From Microglena sp. YARC (lineage: Eukaryota; Chlorophyta; Chlorophyceae; Chlamydomonadales; Chlamydomonadaceae), in assembly GCA_022414725.1 (NCBI GenBank), contig CM039462.1:97656963-97720962 (forward strand): a DNA stretch of 64,000 bases, read 5' to 3'. The notes under the pieces are model-generated. The model saw only the letters and a program-made list of their open reading frames with translations, had not been told where the DNA came from and did no database searches. The position numbers and the translations under genes are program-made. Shown piece after piece: positions 33,038 through 43,495 of this stretch. Numbering within the stretch: the stretch's first letter is position 1; the number at the start of each line of letters is the position of its first letter.

Positions 33038-33835
33038 CTAGTATGGGCGGAATCGGCCACCACCCATCCCAGCAGCTCCACCCATACGCCCCCCGCCACC
33101 GCCACCTCCCATGCCAGCTTGGGCATCATATCCACCGGCTCCTCCTCCACCCATCATACCATCAGCGGCGCCATAAGCCCCCATTCCACCTTGCATACCA
33201 TAGGCTTGACCCATGGCTCCAGAAACTGCACCCATACCACCTCCCATGCCCGGACTGTAACCTCCACCTCCGATAGCAGCACCTCCATATCCACCGCCCA
33301 TGCCTCCACCATACCCTCCCCGGCCACCGCCCATATCACCACCGTATCCTCCACCACCCCTCATGGGGGCCTCCATCTCGGAACCACCATCATAGCCTCC
33401 GCGGCCTCCACCGGCACCATAGCCTCCACCAGCACCGTATCCTCCACCACCACCTGCACCATATCCTCCACCAGCACCATATCCTCCTCCGTAAGATGGT
33501 GCAGCTCCTCCTCCGTATCCTCCACCTCCACCATAAGCTCCACCTCCTCCTCCATAAGCTGGGCTTCCTCCTCCGTATCCCCCACCTCCTCGCCCTCCTC
33601 CAACAAAGCCGCCACCACCGCCGCCTCGTCCTCCAGCACTGAAGCGACCTCCGCCCCTTCCACTCTGTCCACCCCTCATCTGTGACTCATCCTCGCGAGG
33701 GACAGCGCGCTTCACCTCACAGGTTTGTCCGTTAATGGTGTGCTGTGTAGACTGCATGATGCTGTCAACAGACTGGCTCTGGGCAAAGGTAACAAAGCCA
33801 AAGCCTCTGCTGACTCCTTCGACAGTCCGGACAAT
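33038..33835 (-). CDS. RRM protein exon 5 (RNP1 of RRM2, Gly-rich tail)
   Basis: Acceptor TGCGTAG. It opens IVRTVEGVSRGFGFVTFA, then INGQTCEVKRAVPRE, then the glycine-rich tail to TAG. The whole exon is one open frame. The glycine repeats give an artificial open frame on the opposite strand. Confidence 0.93.
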   Translation of the reverse strand: MVRTVEGVSRGFGFVTFAQSQSVDSIMQSTQHTINGQTCEVKRAVPREDESQMRGGQSGRGGGRFSAGGRGGGGGGFVGGGRGGGGYGGGSPAYGGGGGAYGGGGGYGGGAAPSYGGGYGAGGGYGAGGGGGYGAGGGYGAGGGRGGYDGGSEMEAPMRGGGGYGGDMGGGRGGYGGGMGGGYGGAAIGGGGYSPGMGGGMGAVSGAMGQAYGMQGGMGAYGAADGMMGGGGAGGYDAQAGMGGGGGGGRMGGAAGMGGGRFRPY

Positions 33836-35725
33836 CTACGCAGCAATGTAAGAATTAGGCTCAGGTTTAAGATGAAGGAAGATACAAAAATATATCCTTT
33901 AGCGGGGTGGGGGTGTGTGTGGGGGGGGGGGCTTCTGTGGTAGGGTATGCCAAAGGTCCCCCCCCCCCCCCCCCCCCTGTACTTCAGTGTGTTTCATATG
34001 TGTAATACATGCCAGTGGCAACCCTGGTCGATAGAACTTGCACCGCTTGAACAGGCAGGTTGTGTCTCCTACAATACTATGTTGTACTGTTTCAAGGAAT
34101 TCACCAGGATGCATGGGGACAGCAAAACTTTTTGTGGAAAACACAGACCAACTCACCGCACAGTCGCGGATCTCTCCAAACTCTCCGAAGTAAGCCTTGA
34201 ACTGCTCATCATCAAGCTCACCCTGAGAGAGACAACAGGGGATTAATAGGTCAGTGATGGGGCAACGAAATGCTGTGGCAAAGTTTCATCAGGTCAGAGA
34301 ATATTGCAACAAACACATACGATCACTGCACAAGACACTCCAAGCTCTGGAAACTCATCATGTACTTTCAGGGTCTTGTTTTACCACGGTAACTGCCTCT
34401 GGTAGGACAAGCAGACAAATACTCACAGTGCCGCCGACAAAGATCTTGGTGGGCTGCTTCAGGACTCCACTGGCGCCTCGTTTTTAGGAACAGCAGACTT
34501 TGCCTCAATCCTCTTGCCATCAATGGTATGCTCACGCTGGGCCAAAAAGGTCTTGGCGTTCTCGGGTTGGCGAAGGTCACGAAGCCAAAGCCCCTGCCCT
34601 CCATGGCAACGCAATCCGAGATCTCTCCCCTGCATTTTTAAAGGAACAAAATCAGCGATCAGTTATCACATCCTGTACCTCACCTCTTCCTAGTCATCTG
34701 TCCAATGCCCTAAGGTGCACAAATCCCATTCAGCCTATTCTCTCTGCCTAGCAAACAGCTCCGGTCAATGAGCCTAGGTGAACTGTTCGATTCAGGAGAA
34801 CTGTATGAGACAGTGTAATGAGTGCATGCCACGCTTGATGTAGGATCGTGCAAACATGAGAGGTCTAATGGAGACAGTACATGGACAAGGTATTCACAGT
34901 CAATAAGGATGCGCAATGAAACATGATGAAAAGAGTTAGACAGCAAACGTGACACAACACATATCAGCAGATCATGAATCCACAAGTTTAAGAGCTAACT
35001 CTGACTGTAACAGAGCATGACTCGGTGAATTGTAGGAGTACTAGCATATTAGGGTACTTACATAACAACTAAACAGGGGAAGGTAAGACAAGAGAGCAGT
35101 TAAAATTTGCCTGAGGCCTGCCTACCACTGAGAACAATAGGCGGAGACTGAATCCTTGCTGCTGGAGATGTCCAATCCTCCTAAGAAGCACTTGCCCTCT
35201 GTATTACGAGACATAGTTTATCAAAAGATAGCCAAGAATCTAGCTGCAAGTGGGTAAGCCTGGAAACATGTGTGGGTTGAGAGAGCACTGCTCTCATATG
35301 GACTGGCTTAATCTGCTGTCCTGGCTTAACCTGCATCTGGAAAGATCATCTCACTCCTGGCCTGGGTCTCGATCTACCTGAACATCTGGAAATCTGAAGG
35401 TGTTTGGCTAGCAGCAGGGAGCGGATAGAGCAATCTGTCAGATCGGGCCTTGTGCCGTCACCCAACATAGAATCCTAAAGCCGAATTACGTGCAAGATCC
35501 AATCAACACTACCCTCATGGCAAAAGGCCGAAGTCTCGAGGACAGAATCAGGCTGCGCAACACTTCGTAACACTTCGCAACACTTCGCAACACGGATCTA
35601 GCGCCAAACTCACCGACATTTGCTGCTTCGTGACGCTGGCCGCCTGCGGAACCAGATCCACGAGGTCCGCCTCGCACAGGCCCACCAGCGCCACCAGCAT
35701 AACCAGCATCAGGGTAGAAGCTCAT
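33038..35725 (-). CDS. Two-RRM glycine-rich RNA-binding protein (hnRNP A/B-like), 5 exons
   Basis: Exons: 35725-35614, 35198-35127, 34629-34427, 34222-34157, 33835-33038, with GT-AG boundaries and matching phases. The ATG opens MSFYPDAGYAGGAGG. RRM1 has RNP2 KCFLGGL in exon 2 and RNP1 RGFGFVTF in exon 3. RRM2 has RNP2 KIFVGGT at the end of exon 3 and RNP1 RGFGFVTF in exon 5. The C-terminal half (about 190 residues) is Gly/Tyr/Met-rich (GGYGGG, GAGGGYG repeats) and ends GRFRPY-TAG. This architecture is that of hnRNP A/B, DAZAP1 and Musashi proteins, which bind RNA in nucleus and cytoplasm. Exon 3 lacks one base in two places (near 34578 and 34459), so the frame as printed breaks twice. Length would be about 417 residues. 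Confidence 0.9.
34157..34222 (-). CDS. RRM protein exon 4
   Basis: 66 nt, phase 0 at both ends, encoding GELDDEQFKAYFGEFGEIRD and CA, helix 1 to beta 2 of RRM2. Acceptor CTCTCAG, donor GTGAGT. Confidence 0.87.
34427..34629 (-). CDS. RRM protein exon 3 (RRM1 end, RRM2 start), two one-base gaps
   Basis: It starts after AAATGCAG with GEISDC, then GRGFGFVTFANP. One base is missing after ANP (expected PENAKTFLAQREH) and one more between EAP and SGVLKQPTKIFVGGT. Both lie next to C runs. Donor GTGAGT. Confidence 0.8.
35127..35198 (-). CDS. RRM protein exon 2 (RNP2 of RRM1)
   Basis: 72 nt between acceptor TAATACAG and donor GTAGGC. It joins exon 1 to give EGKCFLGGLDISSSKDSVSA, the first beta strand and helix of RRM1. 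I found this small exon by searching for the missing RNP2. Confidence 0.8.
35614..35725 (-). CDS. RRM protein exon 1
   Basis: Start codon and 37 codons of Gly-rich N terminus, ending phase 1 before donor GTGAGT. The sequence around 35560-35595 in the following intron is a short CACTTCG(C/T)AA repeat. Confidence 0.85.
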
Positions 35726-35959
35726 AATCTCAACTTAGCGAGTACACGTAATGAAGCGCAAACTGGAAGAAGGCACAGCGTCGTCGAATATGAGGCAGGA
35801 CACGTTTAGATACTACATCAGGCCTAGCTGCGTAAGCTGGCTTTACTCCGTTGCTTTATTACGTGTACTGCTGAGATACAAATGGCGGTACAAATAGGGA
35901 GTACAACTCACGCGATCTCCTGACTCGATGATTGTCAGGCGCTAGTCCTGTCAGCCAAG
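35726..35959. promoter_or_regulatory. Upstream region of the RRM gene, possibly shared
   Basis: A 234-bp gap between the minus-strand RRM gene and a possible plus-strand gene. I see no clear TATA box. A divergent promoter is only an inference from position. Confidence 0.3.
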
Positions 35960-36603
35960 ATGTTCAAGCTAGAGGAGAAAAAGCTTCATTCATACAGGTT
36001 GGTCGAAAAGCTTGTTGGGTTGAAAGCAATGTGGCCACTCGCGAATGTTTATGTTCATTTGTGGCGAAGTATGATGTTGGACGCGGATGGCCACTGTCTA
36101 TATACGAAATACGCGTCGTATCTGGCTTCAAGGCCTGGAATATTGCACAACAAGCCGGTGGATGGAACTCGGCAATCGTTCCCAAAATCGTTGCTGAATC
36201 AGTGAGACTGACAGTCTGACTGACAGTTGCATTGCCCCGGAACCCCCGACTCCCAGAGTCTTCACCGAGGTGTACTGTACGGGTTTTGCAGGACAGCTTT
36301 CGCACGAAGAAATCAGAATCGGCAAACGACCAAGTGTTCTCCTTAGCCAACTTGCTTAGCGCGACGAGGCAATTGCCAGTGCTTGCGCACTTGGCATCAG
36401 CATTGTCCTGTGGCACATGCAGCTTTTCATCAGCTGTTGCCTTGACAGACTGGAAGGCTGTTGCTGCTACTATTCCTAAGGATACTCTCGCCAGCATCAA
36501 ATCGACAGTAGGCGGTGGCCAGGCTTTCGGTGACGACCTTAGGTCTTCAAGCGGACTCGGCGCTGGTGATGGACTTACAAGCCACACCGACAAGTGGATG
36601 CAG
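35960..36603 (+). CDS. Possible two-exon hypothetical gene
   Basis: An ATG frame at 35960 (MFKLEEKKLHSYRLVEKL, about 80 codons) is followed by a 312-nt open exon-like stretch (36292-36603). The latter lies between acceptor TTTTGCAG and donor GTAATACC and encodes DSFRTKKSESAND, then LANLLSATRQLPVL. I recognise neither part. The opposite strand is also open for 219 codons (36623-35964), so strand and even coding status are uncertain. Confidence 0.3.
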
Positions 36604-36898
36604 GTAATACCGAACATAACCATCTGAGAGCGATTCTATGAGTCAAGGGGGGGTTGAGCTTTCGGCACTCACCACACATAACTCTAGATGTGGCCCAGTT
36701 TCCTCACCCAAGCTTGTGTAAGGCCACTTCTAGCTCCCATCTGTGTCCCTTCCAGCACGCTTGCCACCCATCCCAGTGTTTGCCCTCACCTTGACCTTTT
36801 CCAAACACGCAGAAAGCATTTCACAAACTGCGTCAAAGAATTGCATGTTGCAGTTATGAGCACCTCAGAAATCACTCATCTTTGGTAGGCTCACTTGC

Positions 36899-37328
36899 CA
36901 CTGTTTCTTTTTTCGGCTTCACGTTGCAGCTTCTAGGCAGCTCCTTTTCCCCATCCTCGGACCAAACCTGGAGCTAGCTAGTGAGTTTGAAAGCTGATAT
37001 GACAGGCATTCCAATGCAATTGAAAGCTTTAGACTTGACCCAGTGTCTGGCTAATAGGGCTGGACAGAAGCTGCTATTTATAGCCCCAAAATTAAACAGT
37101 GGCACCTGCACTGCATGCCGTCTTTTCACTGGTTCATTTTGGGGCTACCTGTAGTAGCTTCTACCCAGCTTCATTAGCCAGCAACTTAGTCAAGCCCAAT
37201 GATTACAGCTGCATTGGAATGCCTGTCAAGCCCGCCTTCAGACGCACCATCTAGCTCCAGGTTTGGCCCAAGGGTGGGTGAAAGGAGCTTCCTAGAAGCT
37301 GCAACGCGTAGCCCAAAACAAAACAGTG
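36899..37328. mobile_element. 430-bp inverted-repeat element with CACTGTTT ends
   Basis: Long imperfect inverted repeat: the left end CACTGTTTC..GTTGCAGCTTCTAGG matches the right end in reverse complement. The outer flanks share only TGC (3 bp), which would suit CACTA/EnSpm-type elements (CACTG ends). The stem word GCAGCTTCTAGG is shared with the hAT MITE at 18793. The superfamily is therefore unclear. Confidence 0.65.
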
Positions 37329-38290
37329 TGCCTTATCAAATGCATGTTACAGTGATGAACATTGCTTAAGAGGGACCAACCCAACCCACTCTGACCCCTC
37401 CCTGACCACCCCCCTCCCCTCCACCAAACCAACCCACTCCTTCCCCCCCCCAACCCCAACCCCATCCCCAGGGAGGCAAGTCACCCATGGAGTGGATTAG
37501 GGAGGCTGCGCCCATCGAGTGCGTTGGACCTGTAGTCGCCTCTCACGGAAGTAAGTCTTGATCGTCTTGTTTGGGCAGAGCCCCCCCTTCTGGTCGGGCA
37601 TGAGCCCCCAGGGTCACCCCATTTTTCGTTTGACCATCCGTCCGTCAGACCACAATAAACCCTGGCCCTAACTGGCGCCTGGTCCTTTCGTAAACCCTGG
37701 CTTCTATCTGCTGTCATTCTCCCCCAGTTTGCCGCGTCGATTGCGTCGCGTCTACGGCTTCATGAAAGGACTTTCGCCCCAGGAACTAAAATAGTAATGA
37801 TAACGCCTGGTGGGGCGAGTTATTAAGGGATGCCCGTCTTCCGGCGGTAGGGAACGGGCTGCCACTTAACCTGGACAAAGCTACCATGGCGGTTGACAGT
37901 GACCGCTAAAATACGAACACTAAAGCGCATCCGTAGGGATTCAAATCAGGCACTTTCTTCGTTCAACGAGCTCTACCATTGAGCCATTCGTCGAAACGAA
38001 AATTCAATTCCCAGTTCTGATGAGAGGGGCTGCATTCGTGAGGATATGAACGTAGCATACCCCAGGAACTACCAACTAAGAAGTAAGTCTTCACAATTCA
38101 GAAGCCGGCCCTGCGTTCAGCATTGTCTTGTTTGGGCAGAGCCCCCTCTTCTGATTGGGCGGGAGCCCCCAGGGTCACTGTCTGTTGGCTGGCCCTGCAT
38201 TCAGTATAATCTTGTTTGGGCAGAACCCCCCTTCTGTTTGGGAGCCCCCAGGGTCACTGTCTGTTGGCTGGCCATGCATTCAGCATTTTT
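37329..38290. other. Spacer with GGGCAGAGCCCCC repeats
   Basis: Three diverged units (37560-37640, 38125-38185, 38210-38270) with CTTGTTTGGGCAGAGCCCCC and GAGCCCCCAGGGTCAC, related to 16371-16450. C-rich non-coding DNA at 37380-37470. No gene apart from the tRNA-like piece listed separately. Confidence 0.5.
37925..37995 (-). repeat. tRNA-like sequence (SINE head or tRNA relic)
   Basis: The minus strand has TGGCTCAATGG (37977-37987, fits the A box) and, 29 nt on, GATTTGAATCC (37937-37947, B box with two changes from GGTTCGAATCC). The stems do not fold as a clean tRNA by eye, so a SINE promoter or pseudo-tRNA is more likely than a functional tRNA. Confidence 0.35.
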
Positions 38291-38378
38291 TTTAACCAAT
38301 CGGCCTTCAAGCTCACCCACACCCTACCACTCTGCAGCCCCCATCCACCACCACCACCCACCACTACCCTGCCTGCAG

Positions 38379-38509
38379 CTGATGACCCCCTCCTAGGCTG
38401 TCCTGTGGAGTACATTAACTTGAAGGGCACCAGCAAGGAGAACCCTGCAGTGTGCAAGTACACAGGCAACCGCTTCTGGTCTCCTGCTCACACCTGGAAT
38501 GCCCATTAA
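38379..38509 (+). pseudogene. Orphan last exon of an NDUFS6-like (complex I 13-kDa) gene
   Basis: After acceptor CTGCCTGCAG the frame reads DDPLLGCPVEYINLKG, then NPAVCKYTGNRFW, and stops at TAA. This fits the zf-CHCC end of mitochondrial complex I subunit NDUFS6 (family pattern GHP.EfI.L...CkYCG..F). Two zinc ligands are replaced (His to Cys in GCP, Cys to Thr in KYTG), and no upstream exon is visible, so I favour a duplicated fragment. The preceding CTGCAGCTGATGACCCC is also found in the NUP160 exon-K array. Confidence 0.5.
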
Positions 38510-39190
38510 GAGCGTCCCTCTCTAGAAAATTGTCATGCTCCTTTCTCCTTCTAGCTTGAACTTGAACTTGGTTGTGCGCCGTCGCCAGCAACATACATTA
38601 TTGGCGTCAAAGCATTCTTGTAGTGTGAACGGATACAGTCGACAGAGAAGCTTGTAGTAAATGAATCATGTAACGGTAGAGCTGTATTCGGCACCAGGGT
38701 TTTTCATGGGCTCTTCAAAGTCTACGTTTTGAGCCGGAAGTGGTTTCAAAAACGTTAGTTTCGTGAGCCAAAGCTACGCTTCATGAGCCCAGATCCACGT
38801 TTCCAACGTAGCAGGCCCTCTAAAAGCTTGACACAATCTCTTCGCACAGTCCAAATAGCTATTAACTATGCAAGGGTGGTCCATTTGCATATAATAAGGC
38901 TACCTATGGGCTGAAACACACACGCGTACAACTTACTGGAAGCAGGACACATCTTTTTGAGGGTCGAGTACGTTGCCATTGGTAGATGTTTGCCCAAGAG
39001 ATATAGATGATGGCTCAAGAGGGGTGCGCTCCCTGTTTTCCGTGGGTATCGCACGGGGGGACTTGGAATCGAAAAACGGTGGGCAGCTAGCCGAATAGAG
39101 TTGGCTGGAAAAGCATGTTAATAAATTGGCCGTGTTACCCGTGTACGCTGAAGACAAGGGCCTCACAGGTCCCGTGAACAAACCTCAGGT
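38510..39190. other. Spacer
   Basis: ATGTAACGG at about 38668 holds a TGTAA poly(A)-type word. GTGGGTATCGCACGGGGGG at about 39041-39059 recurs as GGGTATCGCGCGGGGGGG near 58859, an interspersed repeat of unknown kind. No gene. Confidence 0.4.
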
Positions 39191-40130
39191 TATGGTTTGA
39201 ACCCCAACCTCTATGATGATTGATGAACACTCTTATGAATTTCGTCTGGACGATCGAAGTCTGGAGAGGGTTTCTGTGTTCAAACACCTTGGTGTGGTAT
39301 TCAATGAGAAGGGATGCATGAAACACGCTTCTGAATACGCAGCTCGACCTTTTAGGGCCGGGATCAAGCGTGTTACAGATATTGGTGAAGAGTATGCAAT
39401 TAAGGATATACCACACGCCATACTTTGGCTGTTCCAGTCTTTTGCCCTATCCGCTGGAATGTATGGCTCTCAAATCTGGAGCACTGATCTCATTCAACAT
39501 CTTACTGGTGCTACCAGCAGAGACTAAGTAACATCTACAGATATTCACATGAGGCATGTTTGATTTATGAAACGTACCCTAGGATTGAAGCGATCTGGCC
39601 CCCAACACATTGCGTTGAAAGAAACAGGTAAATTCCCAATTCACTATTATTGGTTAAAATAAGTCATTACATTCTGGAACTTCATTGTGAAATACTGTGA
39701 TAGTAACTCTGGTATAATGAGGGGCGTAGCACTTGCCAATTTCGATATGGCTAGAGAACGCTAATACTGTTTTAGCAAGGATGTATCTGACACCCTAGCG
39801 ACGTTGTACTCCTTGGAAGATTCCCAGGGTGAATCTCTGGCCACCAGTTTACATGGAGGTGTGTGATATTTGAAACTTAAACCAGTTACTTGGAACAAAG
39901 TGGAGAAGGTCCTATTATCCAATCATCTTTTCTTTTACTATAGCAACAAGTCATCAGGTACGCGCCCTAGAGATGATGCGCAATCCAGAAGTTGAAGGTC
40001 GAGAGAAGCTTCCTCTGGTCATCCATGAATGTATGAAGAGACTAGATCAAGTCTGTTTTGATTGGTGTGATGAGGGTATAATTAGTTTTTTGTACTGTTC
40101 TGTATCGTTCAGAAGAAGAGGAGAAATAAT
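39191..40130 (+). pseudogene. Second LINE relic (C-terminal RT region)
   Basis: 39213-39527 reads VSVFKHLGVVFNEKGCM, then FRAGIKRVTDIGEEYAI, and ends in a stop. FKHLGV is the conserved block after the LINE RT palm. Beyond it, in shifting frames, are LGLKRSGPQHIALKETGK and HYYWLK, as in the tail of such ORFs. The copy is 5'-truncated and broken. Confidence 0.7.
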
Positions 40131-40428
40131 AAAATATTATGGGGAAATCAGGGAGAAATAATGAAAAAATGATGTGTTCGCGTTTACATTTTCCTGATAA
40201 AGGTTTCCTTTATTGCCGAAGACGGCGAGCAGCCAAATTGCTGGCTGAAGCTATGCAACCAAGTTCAAGTTCTAGAGATGAAAGCTCGGGATCACAAGGA
40301 AGGAATAATGCTGTGAAACGGACTTGGGTGGACTCCTCATGGGATGAGAGTGGGAAACCTGAGATGCCCAATTATCTCATCTGAGACCTACCTCACAAGG
40401 TGGTGCGTAAAATGTCTAGATTTAGAAC
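40131..40428. other. Spacer between LINE relic and NUP160 flank
   Basis: A short open frame (40139-40384) encodes a Ser/Arg-rich peptide ending MPNYLI; I do not recognise it and do not call it a gene. The segmental duplication begins at 40429. Confidence 0.3.
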
Positions 40429-41205
40429 TTCCTCCCACTACTTGAAGGTACCAAAAAGGCATTTTACAATCCAATCCTTAAAACGCAACTTCTGGAGTAG
40501 CCTTGAACAAGCCTGGCTGCAAGGTGCAGTCCCATGTAGCCAGACAGGCAATGAGGGGACGCTTAAGGTCAAGTAGTAGGTCACTGGGGGATTTATCTCT
40601 CTTGCTATAGCTTCCTCTATGATCCAAACTACCGGTACCAGGCTTGAAGAACCTCTAACAGGAGGGGGGTGGGGGGAGGGGGGATGTAGACCAGGACCTA
40701 CATAAAACTTTAGCCTCTCTCCAGGCTCTCTCATCCAAAATCCCAAGTTTTTGTGGCTGCTTCTGCAGCTTTTGTAGCAGCAAAACATGTTGCTTTCATT
40801 TCAAATGTCTGACAGGAAGGGGTGCGTGTGTGGGGGGTGGGGGGAAGCTGTCTGCACTCCCCACATCGATGCATCCACGTGATTGCATCCTGTCCTCAGC
40901 AGTGTGGTGCAGTAGCATTAACCCTACCCCTTCAGCCTATGTGGCTACACCCTGGACAGTAACAGCATACACATTCCTACCCCCTGGACTGTAAAAACAT
41001 ACACATACACATTCCTGCCCATGTTGACTCCATTCGCATAAGGCGAGCAGCCTGAAGCCAATGACACAGCAACAAACACATGCCAACATGCGGCCCTAAC
41101 ATCATCCCCTGTGCCTACCCCACTGTCCTCCCCACTGTCACAAGCTGCTAAGTTTAGGTGCTCCTGGATCGCTCACTTCAACCAAGGTAACGCTAACTAT
41201 AGGTA

Positions 41206-41961
41206 CTAGGCCTGAAGGATGTCCGACAGGAAGGAGGAAGGAGCTGCCTGCCGGCCCCACATCGATGCGGCCGGAGGAGCCCCCAACATCAGCGTGTCCC
41301 CTGTGCCTACCCCACTGTCCTTCCCACTGTCACAAGCTGCTAAGTCTAGGTGGTCCTGGATCGCTCCCTCCAACCGCCTGGAGAGTCCCTGGGTCGAGGC
41401 CCTCTCGTCGTCCGACTGGCTCCGTTCCAGATCAGAAGCCAGCCTGGCGCGCAAGACGCTGAGCTGCTGGACTGGCATCCAGAAGCTTCTATGCAGCTTC
41501 CGTGAGCGCGGGTCTACCCGCTCCCAGGCCTGCAGGAGCTCGCAGGCCACTGTCCGCCCAGCGGTCATGGGCCAGGTACACCCCGAGCAACTCAGAGGGA
41601 CCAATGCCCCCAGAAACGTCCACAGCCCCCCCTGCTGGCCCCGATCCCACACCAGGTTGGCTTAGCACAATGGGGCACACACCAAAGAGCTGTAGGAGCC
41701 ATGGAGGGAGCTGCATCCGGCGGTCGGCCCGGAGAATTCCATCGGCCACAGCAAGGCGGAGGCACTGCCCATGGTTTCGGAGCCCCTCCGAGGGTGCGCT
41801 TGATGACGTGGATGCCACCTCAGCCTCGTAGTGCGTCAGCAACTGCTGTAGCCGTTGCCAGAGTGGCGCAGCAGAGCTGCCAAGCTGGCTGCTACCATAC
41901 AGCGTGTCGCGCTCAGCAATATCCAAGGACATAGCCGAGATGCAGCTACTCCTCAACTCAA
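41206..41961 (-). pseudogene. NUP160: NUP160 last exon M with 8-bp deletion
   Basis: Acceptor TTCTTGCAG. It runs in frame through LPPWLLQLFGVCPIVLSQPG and GPSELLGVYLAHDRWAD. There it lacks 8 bp that M' (6237-7000) has (GCCACTGTCC against GCCACTGCCACCGCGTCC, near 41552), and reads a short foreign tail to a stop at 41489. The original frame resumes after the deletion and reaches TAG 41206-41208. Loss of the last 90 or so residues would remove the end of the C-terminal solenoid. Confidence 0.85.
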
Positions 41962-43415
41962 CTGCAAGAAGAGAGAGGAAGATGTTTAGGGATCGGCATA
42001 TCAAATGATGTTGACCGAAGGCAAGTATGGTATCCAGGACATAGCCGAGATGCAGCTACTCCTCAACTCAACTGCAAGAAGAGAGACAGGTATCCTAATT
42101 TCAAATCTGACAATGGATTTTGTATAGCTTTAAGGTTTTAAGCCTCCTCCAGGGACAGCGCTTTATGGTTTTTTAAGCCACAATCTTTATTTTATAGCGG
42201 CTATTGGGAACAGCCTGTTATCAGTCCCTGAATCCTTTCCATAAAAACAAGCCTACCCACCTCCCATTGTCATCATCAGCTTACCACTGTGTGGGAGGTC
42301 AATCTCCAGCTTCATGTGTGCACATTGACTTGCAACATTACCAAAACAAGCCTACCCACCTCCCATTGTCATCATCAGCTTACCACTGTGTGGGAGGTCA
42401 ATCTCCAGCTTCATGTGTGCACATTGACTTGCAACATTACCAAAACAAGCCTACCCACTTCCCATCATCATCATCATCAGCAGCAGCTTACCACTGTGTG
42501 GGAGGTCAATCTCCGGCTTCATGTGTGCACATTGACTTGCCAAGTTACCCAAACAACCCTACCCACTCCATGTCATCATCATCATCATCATCAGCAGCAG
42601 CAGTAGCTTACCACTGTGTGGGAGATCAATCTCCAGCTTCATGTGTGCACATTGACTTGCCAAGTTACCCAAACAACCCTACCCACTCCCTGTCATCATC
42701 ATCAGCAGTAGCTTACCACTGTGTGGGAGATCAATCTCCGGCTTCATGTGTGCACATTGACTTGCCAAGTTACCCAAACAACCCTACCCACTCCCTGTCA
42801 TCATCATCATCATCAGCAGCAGCAGTAGCTTACCACTGTGTGGGAGATCAATCTCCAGTTGCATGTGTGCACATTGACTTGCAAAGTTACCCAGAGCTCG
42901 CTCCAGCGCCGTGGTCAGCCGCTCCCCGGACCAGCACTCGCTCGCAAGCAGGATGCAATCGTCGTACAAGCTTGCATGCAACAGCTGAGAGAACACCTCC
43001 TCTGGTTTTGGACACTGGAAGAGTGGGTTGGTACCTACGGGGCGGAAAACATTGGTATGAAAAATGGGTATTTCTATTTAATGGGAGGAGGGTGGGGAGG
43101 GGGCAGCCCTCCTCAGGTTTTTGAGGCTACCCATTAGTTTTTTTCTTTTCACTCCAAGTATGGCTGCACAAAAGCTTTATACAAATCGGACCAGACCAGC
43201 ACTCGCTCGCAAGCAGGATGCAATCGACGTACAGGCTTGCTTGAAATAGTTTTAATTGAGAGAACACATCCTCTGGCTTGGGGCCGGCATTTGTTATTTC
43301 AGATTTCTGTAGGCCAGGTTGAGTAGCTACTTCAGGCTACTCTAGCCTCTGCTGTCACCGAGGAGCACGGAGCCTGGGTGTTGGTGTTGGTGTTGGTGGT
43401 GTGTGTGTGTGTGTG

Positions 43416-43495
<80 letters not shown>

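Noticed and set aside
32936..33685. Plus-strand Ser/Thr-rich protein of 249 codons
   Set aside because: Antisense of the glycine-rich tail of the RRM protein.
35964..36623. Minus-strand 219-codon frame as a confident gene
   Set aside because: No recognisable domain or splice support, and the plus strand is equally plausible; kept only as an uncertain note.
39973..40384. Short plus-strand frames as genes
   Set aside because: Within or next to a decayed LINE, no family resemblance.
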